A stretch of 64,000 bases of DNA from Flavobacterium ginsenosidimutans (GCF_003254625.1 NZ_QJRJ01000077.1:248001-312000), one strand, 5' to 3'. Shown: positions 23,549 through 32,080, counted from the stretch's first letter. Notes: a model not told the origin generated them from the sequence alone. Program-made: numbers and translations.

Positions 23549-23905
23549 CTACTCTATTGTAACAGTTCGTTTTGGGCTTGAAGTACATTCTGATCCATCT
23601 TTTTTAATTGTTACTTCGGCTGTTGCTGTGTATTCTCCAGCAGCTGCATAAGTATGAGTAACCGTTGTTCCTGTTCCTGTTGTTCCGTCACCAAAATTCC
23701 ATTTTACAGAACTTAGAGTTCCTGTTCCAGAATATTCAACAGAATAATTCATCAATTTCGGGTTTGTAGCATCTGTAGAATTATGCAATTTGATATAAAC
23801 TGCTTCGGCCAAACAATCTACCACATCTTCAGCATCACTCTTGCTACACGAATTACCAGTAAATAAGGTTGTAAATAAGATTAAAAACATTGCAATTCTT
23901 TTCAT
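23549..23905 (-). CDS. PKD-domain lipoprotein
   Basis: A 118-residue lipoprotein with lipobox TGNSC (Cys20) and a single PKD-like beta-sandwich over the C-terminal half (WNFGDGTTGTG followed by VTHTYAAAGEYTATAEV). Anchored in the outer or inner membrane and probably exposed outside the cytosol. PKD domains usually mediate protein or glycan contact. Apparently monocistronic; no functional link to the NAD operon is suggested by its sequence. Confidence 0.8.
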   Translation of the reverse strand: MKRIAMFLILFTTLFTGNSCSKSDAEDVVDCLAEAVYIKLHNSTDATNPKLMNYSVEYSGTGTLSSVKWNFGDGTTGTGTTVTHTYAAAGEYTATAEVTIKKDGSECTSSPKRTVTIE

Positions 23906-23949
23906 AACTGATATTTTTAAATTAACACCTTAAATATATAGAATTTTTA

Positions 23950-24855
23950 CTACAATCTATTACCGAAAAACAGTTTTAATTCTTTTGAAATCGTCTCAAA
24001 AAACGAGTTCGTATTGCTATTTTTTGCAGTCAATAAATACACAAATTGTTCTGGTACATGAAAACTATTCCATACCAATTGCAGTTTATTCTCTTTTATC
24101 AATTTTCTTGCATTACAATTCCAAGTTATCGCTACTCCTTCATTCTTAGACAATAATCTCAGCATTTCAGATTCTGAAGGAATAATATAATTTGGCACCA
24201 TAGATGGTCTTTTTTTATTAAAGGCATGAAGCCAGAATAATTTTATATGCGGAATTCGTGCATCATGGCTATACCATTTTTGCTCATTCAGCCATTGTTC
24301 GATTTCTGTATAATTGTCTGCTTTTAATTTGTGACGGAAATCGGTAATATCTAAACTAGTTGGCGCAACCATTATCAGTTTGATTTTTCCAACCACTTCA
24401 TATTTGGTATCGAAAGTTTCATAACCTTTCGTGACAATTGCAAAATCAAGTTTTTTAGAATCTACTAATTCAAATAAAGCGTCGTTTTCGGCGAAAGTAA
24501 AATCGATCAATTCGAACTTTGAAATCAAAAGATTACCAATACAACTAAAAAGATGCTGCGAAACACCAACAGAAATTAATCGATTTGCATCTTCTGCTTT
24601 AGTTCTAAAACTAGTTTCTACATTTTCAAGTCTTTCTAACGCATCTATTATCAGATTATTCAGTAACTTAGCGTATTCGGTCGGCTCTACTCCTTTGGAT
24701 TTCCGATTAAACAATTTATTTCCCACGTGTGCTTCAAGCATTGATATCTGCTGACTAACCGCAGGCTGGCTCATAAATAATTCCTTCGCAGCCACTGAAA
24801 AATTACCGTTTTTGTAAACTGCCTTAAAAGTTCTGTACCATTCTAGATTTACCAT
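23950..24855 (-). CDS. LysR-family transcription regulator
   Basis: A 301-residue protein with N-terminal HTH (NFSVAAKELFMSQPAVSQQISMLE, residues about 17-40) and a substrate-binding domain. It is divergent from the DJ-1/PfpI-like gene with 85 bases between start codons, the classic LysR-target layout. A T-N-A-rich near-palindrome, ATAAATTTATTTAT, lies just upstream of its start (about 24858-24873) and may be the binding site. The co-inducer is unknown. Confidence 0.92.
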   Translation of the reverse strand: MVNLEWYRTFKAVYKNGNFSVAAKELFMSQPAVSQQISMLEAHVGNKLFNRKSKGVEPTEYAKLLNNLIIDALERLENVETSFRTKAEDANRLISVGVSQHLFSCIGNLLISKFELIDFTFAENDALFELVDSKKLDFAIVTKGYETFDTKYEVVGKIKLIMVAPTSLDITDFRHKLKADNYTEIEQWLNEQKWYSHDARIPHIKLFWLHAFNKKRPSMVPNYIIPSESEMLRLLSKNEGVAITWNCNARKLIKENKLQLVWNSFHVPEQFVYLLTAKNSNTNSFFETISKELKLFFGNRL

Positions 24856-24916
24856 GTCATAAATTTATTTATAACAAACATAGTTTATTTTATTTTTACT
24901 GATATCACTTTAGCCG

Positions 24917-24924
24917 TAAATTTG
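24917..24924 (+). promoter_or_regulatory. -7 element of the DJ-1/PfpI-like gene
   Basis: TAAATTTG fits TAnnTTTG, 17 bases before the ATG at 24941, in the region shared with the divergent LysR gene. There is no clear TTG at -33, as expected for an activator-dependent promoter. Confidence 0.5.
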
Positions 24925-24940
24925 TTCAAAATTTAAAATT

Positions 24941-25711
24941 ATGAAAAAAATAGCACTATTCGCAATAACTGCATTTACAGCTGTAAGCATTTCTGCTGAA
25001 GCTCAAAAATCTAACAAAAAGAGTATGAAAAAGGTATTATTTGTTGTTACCAGTAATGATAAACTGGGCAATACAGGAGAAAAAACAGGATTTTGGTCAG
25101 AAGAATTTGCTGCACCTTACTATGAATTATTAGATCAAGGCGTTGAAATTACAATTGCATCTCCGCTTGGAGGTCAGCCGCCAATTGATCCAAAAAGTGC
25201 CGATCCAGCTTCAGCTACTGAAGACACAAAACGTTTTGACGCTGATAAGGTTTTACAGGAAAAGCTAAAAAATACTTTGAAGCTTTCTACAGTTAACCAA
25301 AAAGATTACGACGCTGTATTTTATCCAGGAGGTCACGGTCCGCTTTGGGATTTAGTTGAAGATAAAAGTTCAATCGCTTTAATCGAATCTTTTTACACGC
25401 ACAATAAACCAGTAGCTTTTGTTTGTCACGCACCTGCTGTTTTGAAAAACGTAAAAGTAAAAGGGGAATATTTAGTAAAAGGTAAAAAAGTAACTGGTTT
25501 TACAAATGAAGAAGAAGAAGCAGTTGGTTTAACTAAAGTAGTTCCATTTTTATTGGAAGATGCTTTGGCATCAAATGGAGGAATTTTTTCTAAAGGTCCA
25601 AACTGGCAACCGTATGCAGTTGAAGACGGACTTTTAATTACAGGACAAAATCCAGCTTCATCTAAATTGGTAGCTGGCAAGTTGTTACTAGAGCTTAATG
25701 GTAAAAAATAA
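24941..25711 (+). CDS. Exported DJ-1/PfpI-family protein
   Basis: A 256-residue protein with a signal peptide (about 1-22, ending AEAQ) followed by a class I glutamine amidotransferase-like domain. Active-site features: Glu in KTGFWSEE, the nucleophile elbow FVCHAPA with Cys, and the adjacent His; GGHGPLWDL is also typical. This subgroup resembles Hsp31/glyoxalase III-like enzymes, which handle reactive dicarbonyls or misfolded proteins. Export out of the cytosol is unusual for the family. Controlled probably by the divergent LysR protein. Confidence 0.88.
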   Translation: MKKIALFAITAFTAVSISAEAQKSNKKSMKKVLFVVTSNDKLGNTGEKTGFWSEEFAAPYYELLDQGVEITIASPLGGQPPIDPKSADPASATEDTKRFDADKVLQEKLKNTLKLSTVNQKDYDAVFYPGGHGPLWDLVEDKSSIALIESFYTHNKPVAFVCHAPAVLKNVKVKGEYLVKGKKVTGFTNEEEEAVGLTKVVPFLLEDALASNGGIFSKGPNWQPYAVEDGLLITGQNPASSKLVAGKLLLELNGKK

Positions 25712-25723
25712 TTATAGTTTATT

Positions 25724-25993
25724 TTGAAAGAAACTAAAGTACAATACTACAATCAATTTAAGAAAACATTAGAAGATTGTGAATCTGAATTTTTAATAAA
25801 TGAAGAATCTTCATTATTTAAGATGTTGGATTTATATGAAAAACTTCATGAAACAAATTATCATGACCTTTCTGATAGTATAGAGCTTTGGATTTCCGAA
25901 TATCCTAAAAAAACATTATTGGAATATATTAGATTGAAACAATATCCAAATTACGTAAGAATAATCGAAATCTTGGAAAACAATAATCTATGA
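25724..25993 (+). CDS. Small protein of unknown function (89 aa)
   Basis: Starts at TTG 25724, 12 bases after the DJ-1-like gene; no early ATG exists. It is rich in Glu, Lys, Leu and Tyr, predicted all-helical and cytosolic. Likely co-transcribed with the preceding gene. No family recognised. Confidence 0.5.
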   Translation: MKETKVQYYNQFKKTLEDCESEFLINEESSLFKMLDLYEKLHETNYHDLSDSIELWISEYPKKTLLEYIRLKQYPNYVRIIEILENNNL

Positions 25994-26035
25994 TTCTTTC
26001 AATATTATAGATCATCAAAATTAATATAAACAAAT

Positions 26036-26086
26036 GCTGAGATTCTAAGATCAAGTTAAAAAAACTTAATCTCTTAGAATCTTAGC
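26036..26086. repeat. Inverted repeat of CTTAGAATC words
   Basis: GCTGAGATTCTAAGA (26036-26050) faces TCTTAGAATCTTAGC (26072-26086) with one mismatch in 15. A further CATCTTAG word follows. It belongs to the word-like intergenic repeats seen elsewhere in this window; no gene lies in the 117-base spacer. Confidence 0.65.
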
Positions 26087-26110
26087 ATCTTAGAAACTCT
26101 AAAAAAAATC

Positions 26111-27268
26111 ATGCTCAACTTTGAATTATACAATCCGACTAATTTAGTTTTCGGAAAAGGACAAATTGAAAAACTTTCGACTTTAGTTCCAAAAGACGCA
26201 AAAGTGCTTTTGGCTTATGGAGGCGGAAGTATATTTAAAAACGGAATTTACGATCAAGTAATCAATAATCTTAAAGGTTTTGAAATTGTAGAATTTGGCG
26301 GAATTGAACCAAATCCGAGATTTGAAACTTTAATGAAAGCTGTTGATGTGATCAAAGCTGAAAAAATCGACTTTATTTTGGCTGTTGGTGGCGGATCTGT
26401 AATTGATGGCGTGAAATTTATTTCGGGCGCTGTTCATTATGAAGGAAATCCGATTGACATTTTGCAGAAACGTATTTTGATTAAAGAAAATGCAATGCCA
26501 TTTGGAACTGTTTTAACGCTACCGGCAACAGGAAGTGAAATGAATTCTGGATATGTGGTAACAATTGAAGCAACTCAAGAAAAATTATCTTCTGGCGGAA
26601 GCGCTTTATTTCCTCAATTTTCAATCTGTGATCCGACAGTAATTTCGTCTTTACCAAAAAGACAAATCGAAAATGGTGTTGTAGATGCTTACACACACGT
26701 TATGGAACAATATTTAACGTATCCAACTGATGCTTTTCTTCAAGATAGAATTGCCGAAGGTGTTCTTCAGACTTTAATTGAAGTTGGTCCTGGAATCGTA
26801 GAAAACCCAACTGATTACACTTTGGCTTCTAATTTTATGTGGAGCTGTACAATGGCTTTAAACGGATTAATCCAAAAAGGTGTTCCAAGTGATTGGGCAA
26901 CTCACATGATTGGTCACGAATTGACAGCGCTTTACGAAATTGATCACGCAAGAACTTTGGCGATTATTGGCCCAAGTTTATACCATGTAATGTTTGAAAC
27001 TAAAAAAGCAAAACTAGCGCAATACGGAAGAAGAATCTTTAACTTAACTGGTTCTGACGAAGAAGTGGCGAAAGAAGCGATCAACAAAACCGTAGAATTT
27101 TTCCATAAAATGGGAATGGACACGAAACTTTCTCAATATACAAAGGAATATTCAAATACAGCAGATTTTATCGTAAATCGTTTTGAAGAAAGAGGCTGGA
27201 AAGGTTTAGGAGAAAATCAATTAGTGACTTTAGATAAAGTAAGATCAATTGTTGAACTTTCATATTAA
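26111..27268 (+). CDS. Iron-containing alcohol dehydrogenase (YqhD/BdhA-like)
   Basis: A 385-residue dehydrogenase reducing aldehydes to alcohols with NAD(P)H. Features: GGGS (about residues 38-41 and 97-100), the LPATGSEMNSGYV segment, and the metal-binding His in HMIGHELTALYEIDHARTLAI. The whole length and order match group III iron-type alcohol dehydrogenases such as YqhD. Cofactor preference and substrate cannot be read with certainty; YqhD-type enzymes detoxify short-chain and lipid-derived aldehydes. A terminator follows. Confidence 0.92.
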   Translation: MLNFELYNPTNLVFGKGQIEKLSTLVPKDAKVLLAYGGGSIFKNGIYDQVINNLKGFEIVEFGGIEPNPRFETLMKAVDVIKAEKIDFILAVGGGSVIDGVKFISGAVHYEGNPIDILQKRILIKENAMPFGTVLTLPATGSEMNSGYVVTIEATQEKLSSGGSALFPQFSICDPTVISSLPKRQIENGVVDAYTHVMEQYLTYPTDAFLQDRIAEGVLQTLIEVGPGIVENPTDYTLASNFMWSCTMALNGLIQKGVPSDWATHMIGHELTALYEIDHARTLAIIGPSLYHVMFETKKAKLAQYGRRIFNLTGSDEEVAKEAINKTVEFFHKMGMDTKLSQYTKEYSNTADFIVNRFEERGWKGLGENQLVTLDKVRSIVELSY

Positions 27269-27340
27269 TCGGAGTATTCAGCGACATTACCGTTTTGCAT
27301 ATAACTGAAAACTGGCACTGTGACTGAAAACTAAAAATAA

Positions 27341-27375
27341 AAAAGGCGTTCTTAATAAATTTAGGAACGCCTTTT
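27341..27375 (+). terminator. Intrinsic terminator after the alcohol dehydrogenase
   Basis: AAAAGGCGTTC (27341-27351) pairs with GAACGCCTTTT (27365-27375) around a 13-base loop. Just before it, ACTGAAAACTGGCACTG words (27303-27332) belong to the intergenic word-repeat family also seen around pheS. Confidence 0.85.
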
Positions 27376-27561
27376 CAAAATACTAAAACAAAACTAACTA
27401 ACTCAATTTTTTCTAAATTCATTAAAATTCTAATTTATAAAATGTTATAACGCACAACGATTTATTTTATTGTACAGCATTTAAAAAAAACATTTTTAAA
27501 CTTAAACATCTTGAAAGTCATTGCTATTAAAGTGTCTTTTCAAAATTTCTTAAATCAGGTT

Positions 27562-27593
27562 TTGCTTTATTAGCACATTATTAAGTACTTTTG
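27562..27593 (+). promoter_or_regulatory. Promoter of gpsA (TTG-N21-TACTTTTG)
   Basis: TTG at 27562-27564 and TACTTTTG at 27586-27593 are 21 bases apart, within the Bacteroidota range. The ATG is 18 bases downstream. The remaining spacer from 27376 is AT-rich with no other recognised element. Confidence 0.6.
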
Positions 27594-27611
27594 TTTTAAA
27601 TTATTAAAATA

Positions 27612-28607
27612 ATGAGCGAAAATTTAAAATTTGCAGTGATTGGTGGTGGAAGCTGGGCAACGGCAATTGCAAAAATGTTATGTGTAAATCTTTCTGAAAT
27701 TTCGTGGTACATGCGCAATGATGCCGCTATCGAGCATATCGAGAAATTCAAACACAATCCGAACTACTTAAGTTCTGTTGAATTTGATACCAAAAAACTC
27801 AAATTAACCAACAATATAAACGAAGCGATAGAATATGCAGATTATATCATTTTTGCAATTCCATCTGCTTTCTTAGATGCCGAATTAAAAAACATGACGG
27901 TTTCTTTATCAGATAAAATTATTTTTTCTGCTATTAAAGGAATTGTTCCTGAAACTAGTTTAATTGTTGGAGAACATTTCCATATTCAATACGACATTCC
28001 ATATTACAATATTGGAGTAATTACAGGTCCGTGCCATGCAGAAGAAGTTGCCTTAGAAAGACTTTCCTACTTGACAATTGCTTGCGGTGATCCTGATAAA
28101 GCTAAAACTGTAGCTAAAACACTTTCTGGAAATTATATCAAAGCCAAAATCTCAGACGATATTATCGGTACTGAATATGCTGCAATGCTAAAAAACATTT
28201 ACTCTATCGCTGCCGGAATTGCTCATGGTTTAGGTTATGGCGACAACTTCCAATCCGTTTTAATGAGTAACGCGATTCGTGAAATGAAGAAATTCATTCG
28301 AAAAGTGCATAAAATGAAACGTAACATCAATGATTCAGCTTATTTGGGCGATTTATTGGTTACTGGATATTCTGTTTTCTCTAGAAATAGAATGTTCGGA
28401 AATATGATTGGAAAAGGTTACACCGTAAAAAGTGCCATGATGGAAATGAGTATGGTTGCCGAAGGTTATTACGCAACAAAAAGTGCCTATAAACTAAATC
28501 AAGGTTACGGAGCGAAAACGCCAATTATAGACGCTGTTTATGCTGTTTTATACGAAGGAAAAGATGCTAAAACGGTTTTCAAGAAATTGACTGAATCTTT
28601 GGATTAA
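27612..28607 (+). CDS. gpsA: NAD(P)H-dependent glycerol-3-phosphate dehydrogenase
   Basis: Reduces dihydroxyacetone phosphate to sn-glycerol 3-phosphate for phospholipid synthesis. A 331-residue protein with the Rossmann motif VIGGGSWATAIA (residues 9-20), IFAIPSAFL, SAIKGIVPETSL, ITGPCHAEEVA, and the catalytic Lys in EYAAMLKNIYSIAAGIAHGLGYG. Intact and typical in length. It has its own promoter and a strong terminator. Confidence 0.95.
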   Translation: MSENLKFAVIGGGSWATAIAKMLCVNLSEISWYMRNDAAIEHIEKFKHNPNYLSSVEFDTKKLKLTNNINEAIEYADYIIFAIPSAFLDAELKNMTVSLSDKIIFSAIKGIVPETSLIVGEHFHIQYDIPYYNIGVITGPCHAEEVALERLSYLTIACGDPDKAKTVAKTLSGNYIKAKISDDIIGTEYAAMLKNIYSIAAGIAHGLGYGDNFQSVLMSNAIREMKKFIRKVHKMKRNINDSAYLGDLLVTGYSVFSRNRMFGNMIGKGYTVKSAMMEMSMVAEGYYATKSAYKLNQGYGAKTPIIDAVYAVLYEGKDAKTVFKKLTESLD

Positions 28608-28650
28608 GTATTCAGTGGTCAGTTTTTAGTGATCAGTTACAATAAAATAA

Positions 28651-28687
28651 AAAGTCCGAAAAAATATTTTTTCGGACTTTTTTATTT
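28651..28687 (+). terminator. Terminator after gpsA (30-bp perfect palindrome)
   Basis: AAAGTCCGAAAAA and TTTTTCGGACTTT form a palindrome over 28651-28680 with no mismatch, followed by further Ts. It could also act on the minus strand for the convergent gene at 28737. Confidence 0.88.
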
Positions 28688-28708
28688 TAACGCTTAATTT
28701 CAATTTTA

Positions 28709-28739
28709 AACTGAATACTGCGACTGCGACTGAAAACTA
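28709..28739. repeat. ACTG-word repeat overlapping the stop codon of the next gene
   Basis: Made of the words ACTGAATACTG, CGACTG (twice) and AAAACTA. Reverse-complement words in a different order occur at 30863-30892. The repeat supplies the TAG stop of the minus-strand gene at 28737. Confidence 0.6.
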
Positions 28740-29144
28740 TTTCACCATAATTCCTTCAACAAACAAAATCGGCACTTCTTCCGTTTTATTTTCGTCAAGA
28801 GAATTGGCTTTAAAAATGAACTTCTTATCGTACAAAGTATTTCCAATGAAGAAAGTCACCATGAATTCGTTGTTAAGTGCTAAAAGGCTTTTTTCTACCA
28901 ATTCTATTTTTACAACAGAGACAGAAGGAACCTCAACAAAAGCATGACGCAGAATTGACGTTTTTTTCATTTCGCCGTCAATAGTTCCAAAAGCTTTCGA
29001 AACCACCATTACGCTGTCTAAATTAAAATCGCTGTCATTAACTAAATAAGCGTACCATACTTTTTCCATAAAATCGTCGCTCCATTCCTGCACTGCGGCA
29101 AGAAATACGTTTTCGACTTCTGGAATTATTATATCTTTTTTCAT
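28737..29144 (-). CDS. Conserved protein of unknown function (135 aa)
   Basis: A soluble protein (MKKDIIIPEVENVFLAAVQEW ... VWYAYLVNDSDFNLDSVMVVSKAFGTIDG ... LRHAFVEVPS) that I recall as a small conserved Bacteroidota gene next to pheS. The pattern is beta-rich, with no catalytic motif. It is separated from pheS by a hairpin-forming repeat, in the same direction, so it may be expressed with it. No function assigned. Confidence 0.7.
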   Translation of the reverse strand: MKKDIIIPEVENVFLAAVQEWSDDFMEKVWYAYLVNDSDFNLDSVMVVSKAFGTIDGEMKKTSILRHAFVEVPSVSVVKIELVEKSLLALNNEFMVTFFIGNTLYDKKFIFKANSLDENKTEEVPILFVEGIMVK

Positions 29145-29148
29145 AATC

Positions 29149-29217
29149 TAGTAATTAGTAAAAAGTAAATAGTGATTAGAAAGAAAACTTCTCACTAATC
29201 ACTATTTACTAATAACT
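29149..29217. repeat. Hairpin of TAGTGATTAG words with 15-bp perfect arms
   Basis: GTAAATAGTGATTAG (29165-29179) and CTAATCACTATTTAC (29195-29209) are perfect inverted repeats around a 15-base loop, with similar words on each side. Same family as the flanks of the four-helix-bundle gene. It lies between pheS and its downstream neighbour. Confidence 0.7.
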
Positions 29218-29223
29218 TTATTT

Positions 29224-30243
29224 TTAAATATTTGCTTTGAACTGCTCTAAGAAACGAACATCGTTTTCATAGAACATACGGATATCGCCAATTTGGTATA
29301 AAAGCATTGCAATTCGCTCTACTCCCATTCCGAAAGCGAAACCATTATACTCTTCAGGATTGATGTCGCAGTTTTTAAGAACATTTGGATCTACCATTCC
29401 GCAGCCACCAATTTCTAACCAACCTGTTCCTTTTGTGATACGGTAATCAGTTTCTGTTTTTAATCCCCAATAGATATCAATCTCAGCACTTGGTTCTGTA
29501 AATGGGAAATATGATGGACGAAGACGAATCTTAGATTTTCCAAACATTTCTTTAGTGAAATAAAGCAAAGTCTGTTTTAAATCGGCAAAAGAAACATCTT
29601 TATCAATGTATAATCCTTCCACTTGATGGAAAATACAGTGCGAACGAGATGAAATCGCTTCGTTACGGAAAACACGTCCTGGAGAAATCGTACGGATTGG
29701 CGGTTTATGATTTTCCATATAACGCACCTGAACCGATGATGTATGCGTACGCAATAAAACATCTGGATTTGTCTGAATAAAAAATGTATCCTGCATATCA
29801 CGCGCTGGGTGATATTCTGGTAAATTCAATGCCGTAAAGTTATGCCAGTCGTCTTCGATTTCTGGACCTTCAGATACGTTGAATCCGATATTAGCAAAAA
29901 TATCTATAATCTGATTTTTAACGATAGAAATAGGATGGCGAGAACCAATAATTACTGGTTCTGCTGAACGTGTTAAATCACCAAAAACGCCTTTAGATTC
30001 CTCTTTGCTTTCAAGTTCTTCCTGAATAACTCTTACTTTCTCTTCAGCAACGGCTTTTAAAGTATTGATTACTTGTCCAAAATCCTTTTTTTGGTCGTTT
30101 GGAATATTTTTAAATTCGGTAAAAAGTTCTTTCAACAAACCTTTACTTCCTAAATATTTAATACGGAATTGTTCTAACGATTCTTTATTTTTCTCATTAA
30201 AGGCTTTAGCTTCCTCTATATGCTGTTTAATCTTATCTATCAT
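29224..30243 (-). CDS. pheS: Phenylalanine--tRNA ligase alpha subunit
   Basis: Charges tRNA-Phe together with the PheT beta subunit, which is not in the window. A 339-residue protein with a helical N-terminal arm (1-85) that contacts tRNA and a class II catalytic core: HPISIVKNQI, GPEIEDDWHNFTALNLPEYHPARDMQDTFF, motif 2 RTHTSSVQVRYM...GRVFRNEAISSRSHCIFHQVEG, and motif 3 GFAFGMGVERIAML. Complete and typical in size. Confidence 0.96.
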   Translation of the reverse strand: MIDKIKQHIEEAKAFNEKNKESLEQFRIKYLGSKGLLKELFTEFKNIPNDQKKDFGQVINTLKAVAEEKVRVIQEELESKEESKGVFGDLTRSAEPVIIGSRHPISIVKNQIIDIFANIGFNVSEGPEIEDDWHNFTALNLPEYHPARDMQDTFFIQTNPDVLLRTHTSSVQVRYMENHKPPIRTISPGRVFRNEAISSRSHCIFHQVEGLYIDKDVSFADLKQTLLYFTKEMFGKSKIRLRPSYFPFTEPSAEIDIYWGLKTETDYRITKGTGWLEIGGCGMVDPNVLKNCDINPEEYNGFAFGMGVERIAMLLYQIGDIRMFYENDVRFLEQFKANI

Positions 30244-30327
30244 TTTCCTTCGATAATTGAGAGTACAAATTTAGTGTTTTTAGTTGAAAGTGTGCGGTCA
30301 CCGTCGCAGTTTTAGGTTTTCTGTAAA

Positions 30328-30855
30328 TTATTTTATCAGATTTAACTTTTCTTCAACTTGTTTAATCTTTACATGCCAATAATCTAAACCTTTCTGATTG
30401 GTTACTATTTCCTTTTTGTAATTAGAAGAAATACTGCTTAGTTTATTCCAATTTTTATTTAAATCCCGTTCTTTTTCTTGTTTATTCGTTGGTTCGATTC
30501 TAGTGCGCCAAAAGCCCATATTTTCAAGATATCTTTTTTTTATCCCTTCAAAATATTCCACTAATTTTTCTTTAGAATTCGGAATATAGCCTGGCCCACT
30601 GCAACTGCAGGAGTGAAATGTAATACCTACAGAAAACAAACTTTTAATATGTTCCCACTTTTTGACATCGTCTTTTTTAGGTGATTCAAAATCTAGTCCC
30701 ATATTTGCCATAAATTCTCCGCATTGCGGGCATTTGGCTTCAAAAACCGATGTTTCTCCTTTTTTCACATCAACCATCAATCTTCTTTTAAAGGTCTTTC
30801 GACAATTAAAACAAGCATAATGAGGCTTATAAGATATCATTGCGTATCTGCACAT
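30328..30855 (-). CDS. Zinc-ribbon protein of unknown function
   Basis: A 175-residue cytosolic protein with two N-terminal CxxC pairs (CFNC at about 15-18 and CPQC at about 42-45) forming a likely zinc ribbon. A second Cys-rich stretch, HSCSCSGPGY, lies near residue 83, and the C-terminus is highly charged and helical. The ribbon suggests nucleic-acid or protein binding. No named family recognised. It follows an ACTG-word repeat and is probably transcribed apart from pheS. Confidence 0.7.
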   Translation of the reverse strand: MCRYAMISYKPHYACFNCRKTFKRRLMVDVKKGETSVFEAKCPQCGEFMANMGLDFESPKKDDVKKWEHIKSLFSVGITFHSCSCSGPGYIPNSKEKLVEYFEGIKKRYLENMGFWRTRIEPTNKQEKERDLNKNWNKLSSISSNYKKEIVTNQKGLDYWHVKIKQVEEKLNLIK

Positions 30856-30862
30856 TTTCTTT

Positions 30863-30928
30863 AGTTTTCAGTATTCAGTCGCAGTCGCAGTCCAAACTGT
30901 AAACTGAGACTTCGACTGTAAACTAGAC
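30863..30928. repeat. ACTG-word repeat (permuted relative to 28709-28739)
   Basis: The words TAGTTTTCAGTATTCAG, TCGCAG (twice), CCAAACTG, TAAACTGAGAC and TCGACTG make up this spacer. Read on the other strand, it holds the same word set as 28709-28739 but in a different order. Confidence 0.6.
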
Positions 30929-30929
30929 T

Positions 30930-31286
30930 CTAATCGATAAGTTTTCGTTCTAAAAAATAATTTACAATCGCTTCTTTCATTAAAACCGATTGTTCACCAG
31001 CTTTTAGCGGTGGCAAATTTTCTTTTACTTTGTAATGAGGCCAGCCTTCATCGTCGAAATATTCGAATTCGTAAAATCCGTATGGTTCTAGCAACCGGCA
31101 GATTGCAATGTGCATTAAATTCAGTTTTTCGTCTTTCTTGTATTCACGGTGCACTTTTCCGTATTCCTGAACTCCGATTAGGTAAATTATGGCATCCAAA
31201 TCTAAGTCTTCGCCTTGCGAAAACTGATTGGAAAGTATATCAACGAGCTTTTCCCATCGCTCTTTTAATTGTGTATCTCTAGACAT
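30930..31286 (-). CDS. Conserved protein of unknown function (118 aa)
   Basis: A soluble, mostly helical protein (LKERWEKLVDILSNQF near the N-terminus, IIYLIGVQEYG, then LNLMHIAICRLLEPYGFYEFEYFDDEGWPHYK). It resembles small conserved Bacteroidota proteins of unknown role; the FDDEGWPHY motif is distinctive. A CAAAGATA complement (TATCTTTG on the minus strand) at 31384-31391 may be its -7 promoter element. Standalone gene. Confidence 0.7.
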   Translation of the reverse strand: MSRDTQLKERWEKLVDILSNQFSQGEDLDLDAIIYLIGVQEYGKVHREYKKDEKLNLMHIAICRLLEPYGFYEFEYFDDEGWPHYKVKENLPPLKAGEQSVLMKEAIVNYFLERKLID

Positions 31287-31529
31287 TTAATTTATGTTTT
31301 TTGATTGTAGATCTTAGATTGCTGATTTAAAAATCTATTCTGAAGGGGGCAGAATCGCAATCTATACTCTAAATTTTGATTTGCAAAGATACATAGTTCA
31401 ATACATTGCACCTAAAAAAATAAACGTATACCAAAGAGCATTACAAAAAACCTCTGAACCTTCGCCTCTCTGAACCTCTGAACCTAAAAAAAATCTATAT
31501 TTGCGCCTCATTAAACACCAAAACAAAAC
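31287..31529 (+). promoter_or_regulatory. Intergenic region with divergent promoter elements and a CTCTGAACCT word repeat
   Basis: TATATTTG at 31497-31504 (plus strand) probably serves the CvpA-like gene; TATCTTTG (minus strand, 31384-31391) serves the 118-aa gene. Between 31450 and 31486 the words CCTCTGAACCT, CGCCTCT and CTGAACCTCTGAACCT form a short repetitive tract where a -33 element would be expected. Also present is TAGATCTTAGATTGCTGAT-like repetition at 31308-31328. Confidence 0.5.
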
Positions 31530-32075
31530 ATGAGTTTTTTTGATATTATCGTAGGTGCACTTTTGTGTTACAGTTTATACAAAGGCATTAAAAACGGACT
31601 TTTTGTAGAAGTTGCTTCTTTCATTTCATTGTTATTAGGAATTTATCTTGCGATAAAATTTTCTTCATTAATGACCGAAATGATTTCAAAGCATGTTTCT
31701 TGGAATCCTACAAATATTCAAATAACGGCTTTTATCTTAACTTTTATTCTAGTTGTGATAGGCGTATATTTCTTAGCCAAAATTCTAACAGGAATTGCCG
31801 ATTTTGCCATGTTAGGCTGGATAAACAAACTCGGTGGTGGCTTCTTTAGGATTTTAAAAACCATTCTAATTCTGAGTATTTTTATTGCTTTGTTCGAAAA
31901 GATAAACTTCAATAATACATTCGCAAAAAAAGAAACTTTAGACAATTACATTTTTTATAATCCGGTAAAAAAAGTTGCTGCTTTTGTGTATCCTTCCATC
32001 GAAAAATGGTACGAGACTTTTAAAAAAGAACATTCTGAGAAACCAGAAGAAGAACAAACTGCAGACAAGGAATAA
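31530..32075 (+). CDS. CvpA-family membrane protein
   Basis: A 181-residue protein with four predicted membrane helices (about residues 5-22, 27-48, 66-88 and 103-121) and a charged cytosolic tail (KKEHSEKPEEEQTADKE). The GLFVEVASFISLLLGIYLAIKFSS segment and WINKLGGGFFRILKTILIL match the CvpA family (colicin V production protein), which in enterobacteria is linked to envelope stress and purF operons. Here it is followed by a REP cluster rather than purF. Confidence 0.88.
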   Translation: MSFFDIIVGALLCYSLYKGIKNGLFVEVASFISLLLGIYLAIKFSSLMTEMISKHVSWNPTNIQITAFILTFILVVIGVYFLAKILTGIADFAMLGWINKLGGGFFRILKTILILSIFIALFEKINFNNTFAKKETLDNYIFYNPVKKVAAFVYPSIEKWYETFKKEHSEKPEEEQTADKE

Positions 32076-32080
32076 TTCAT

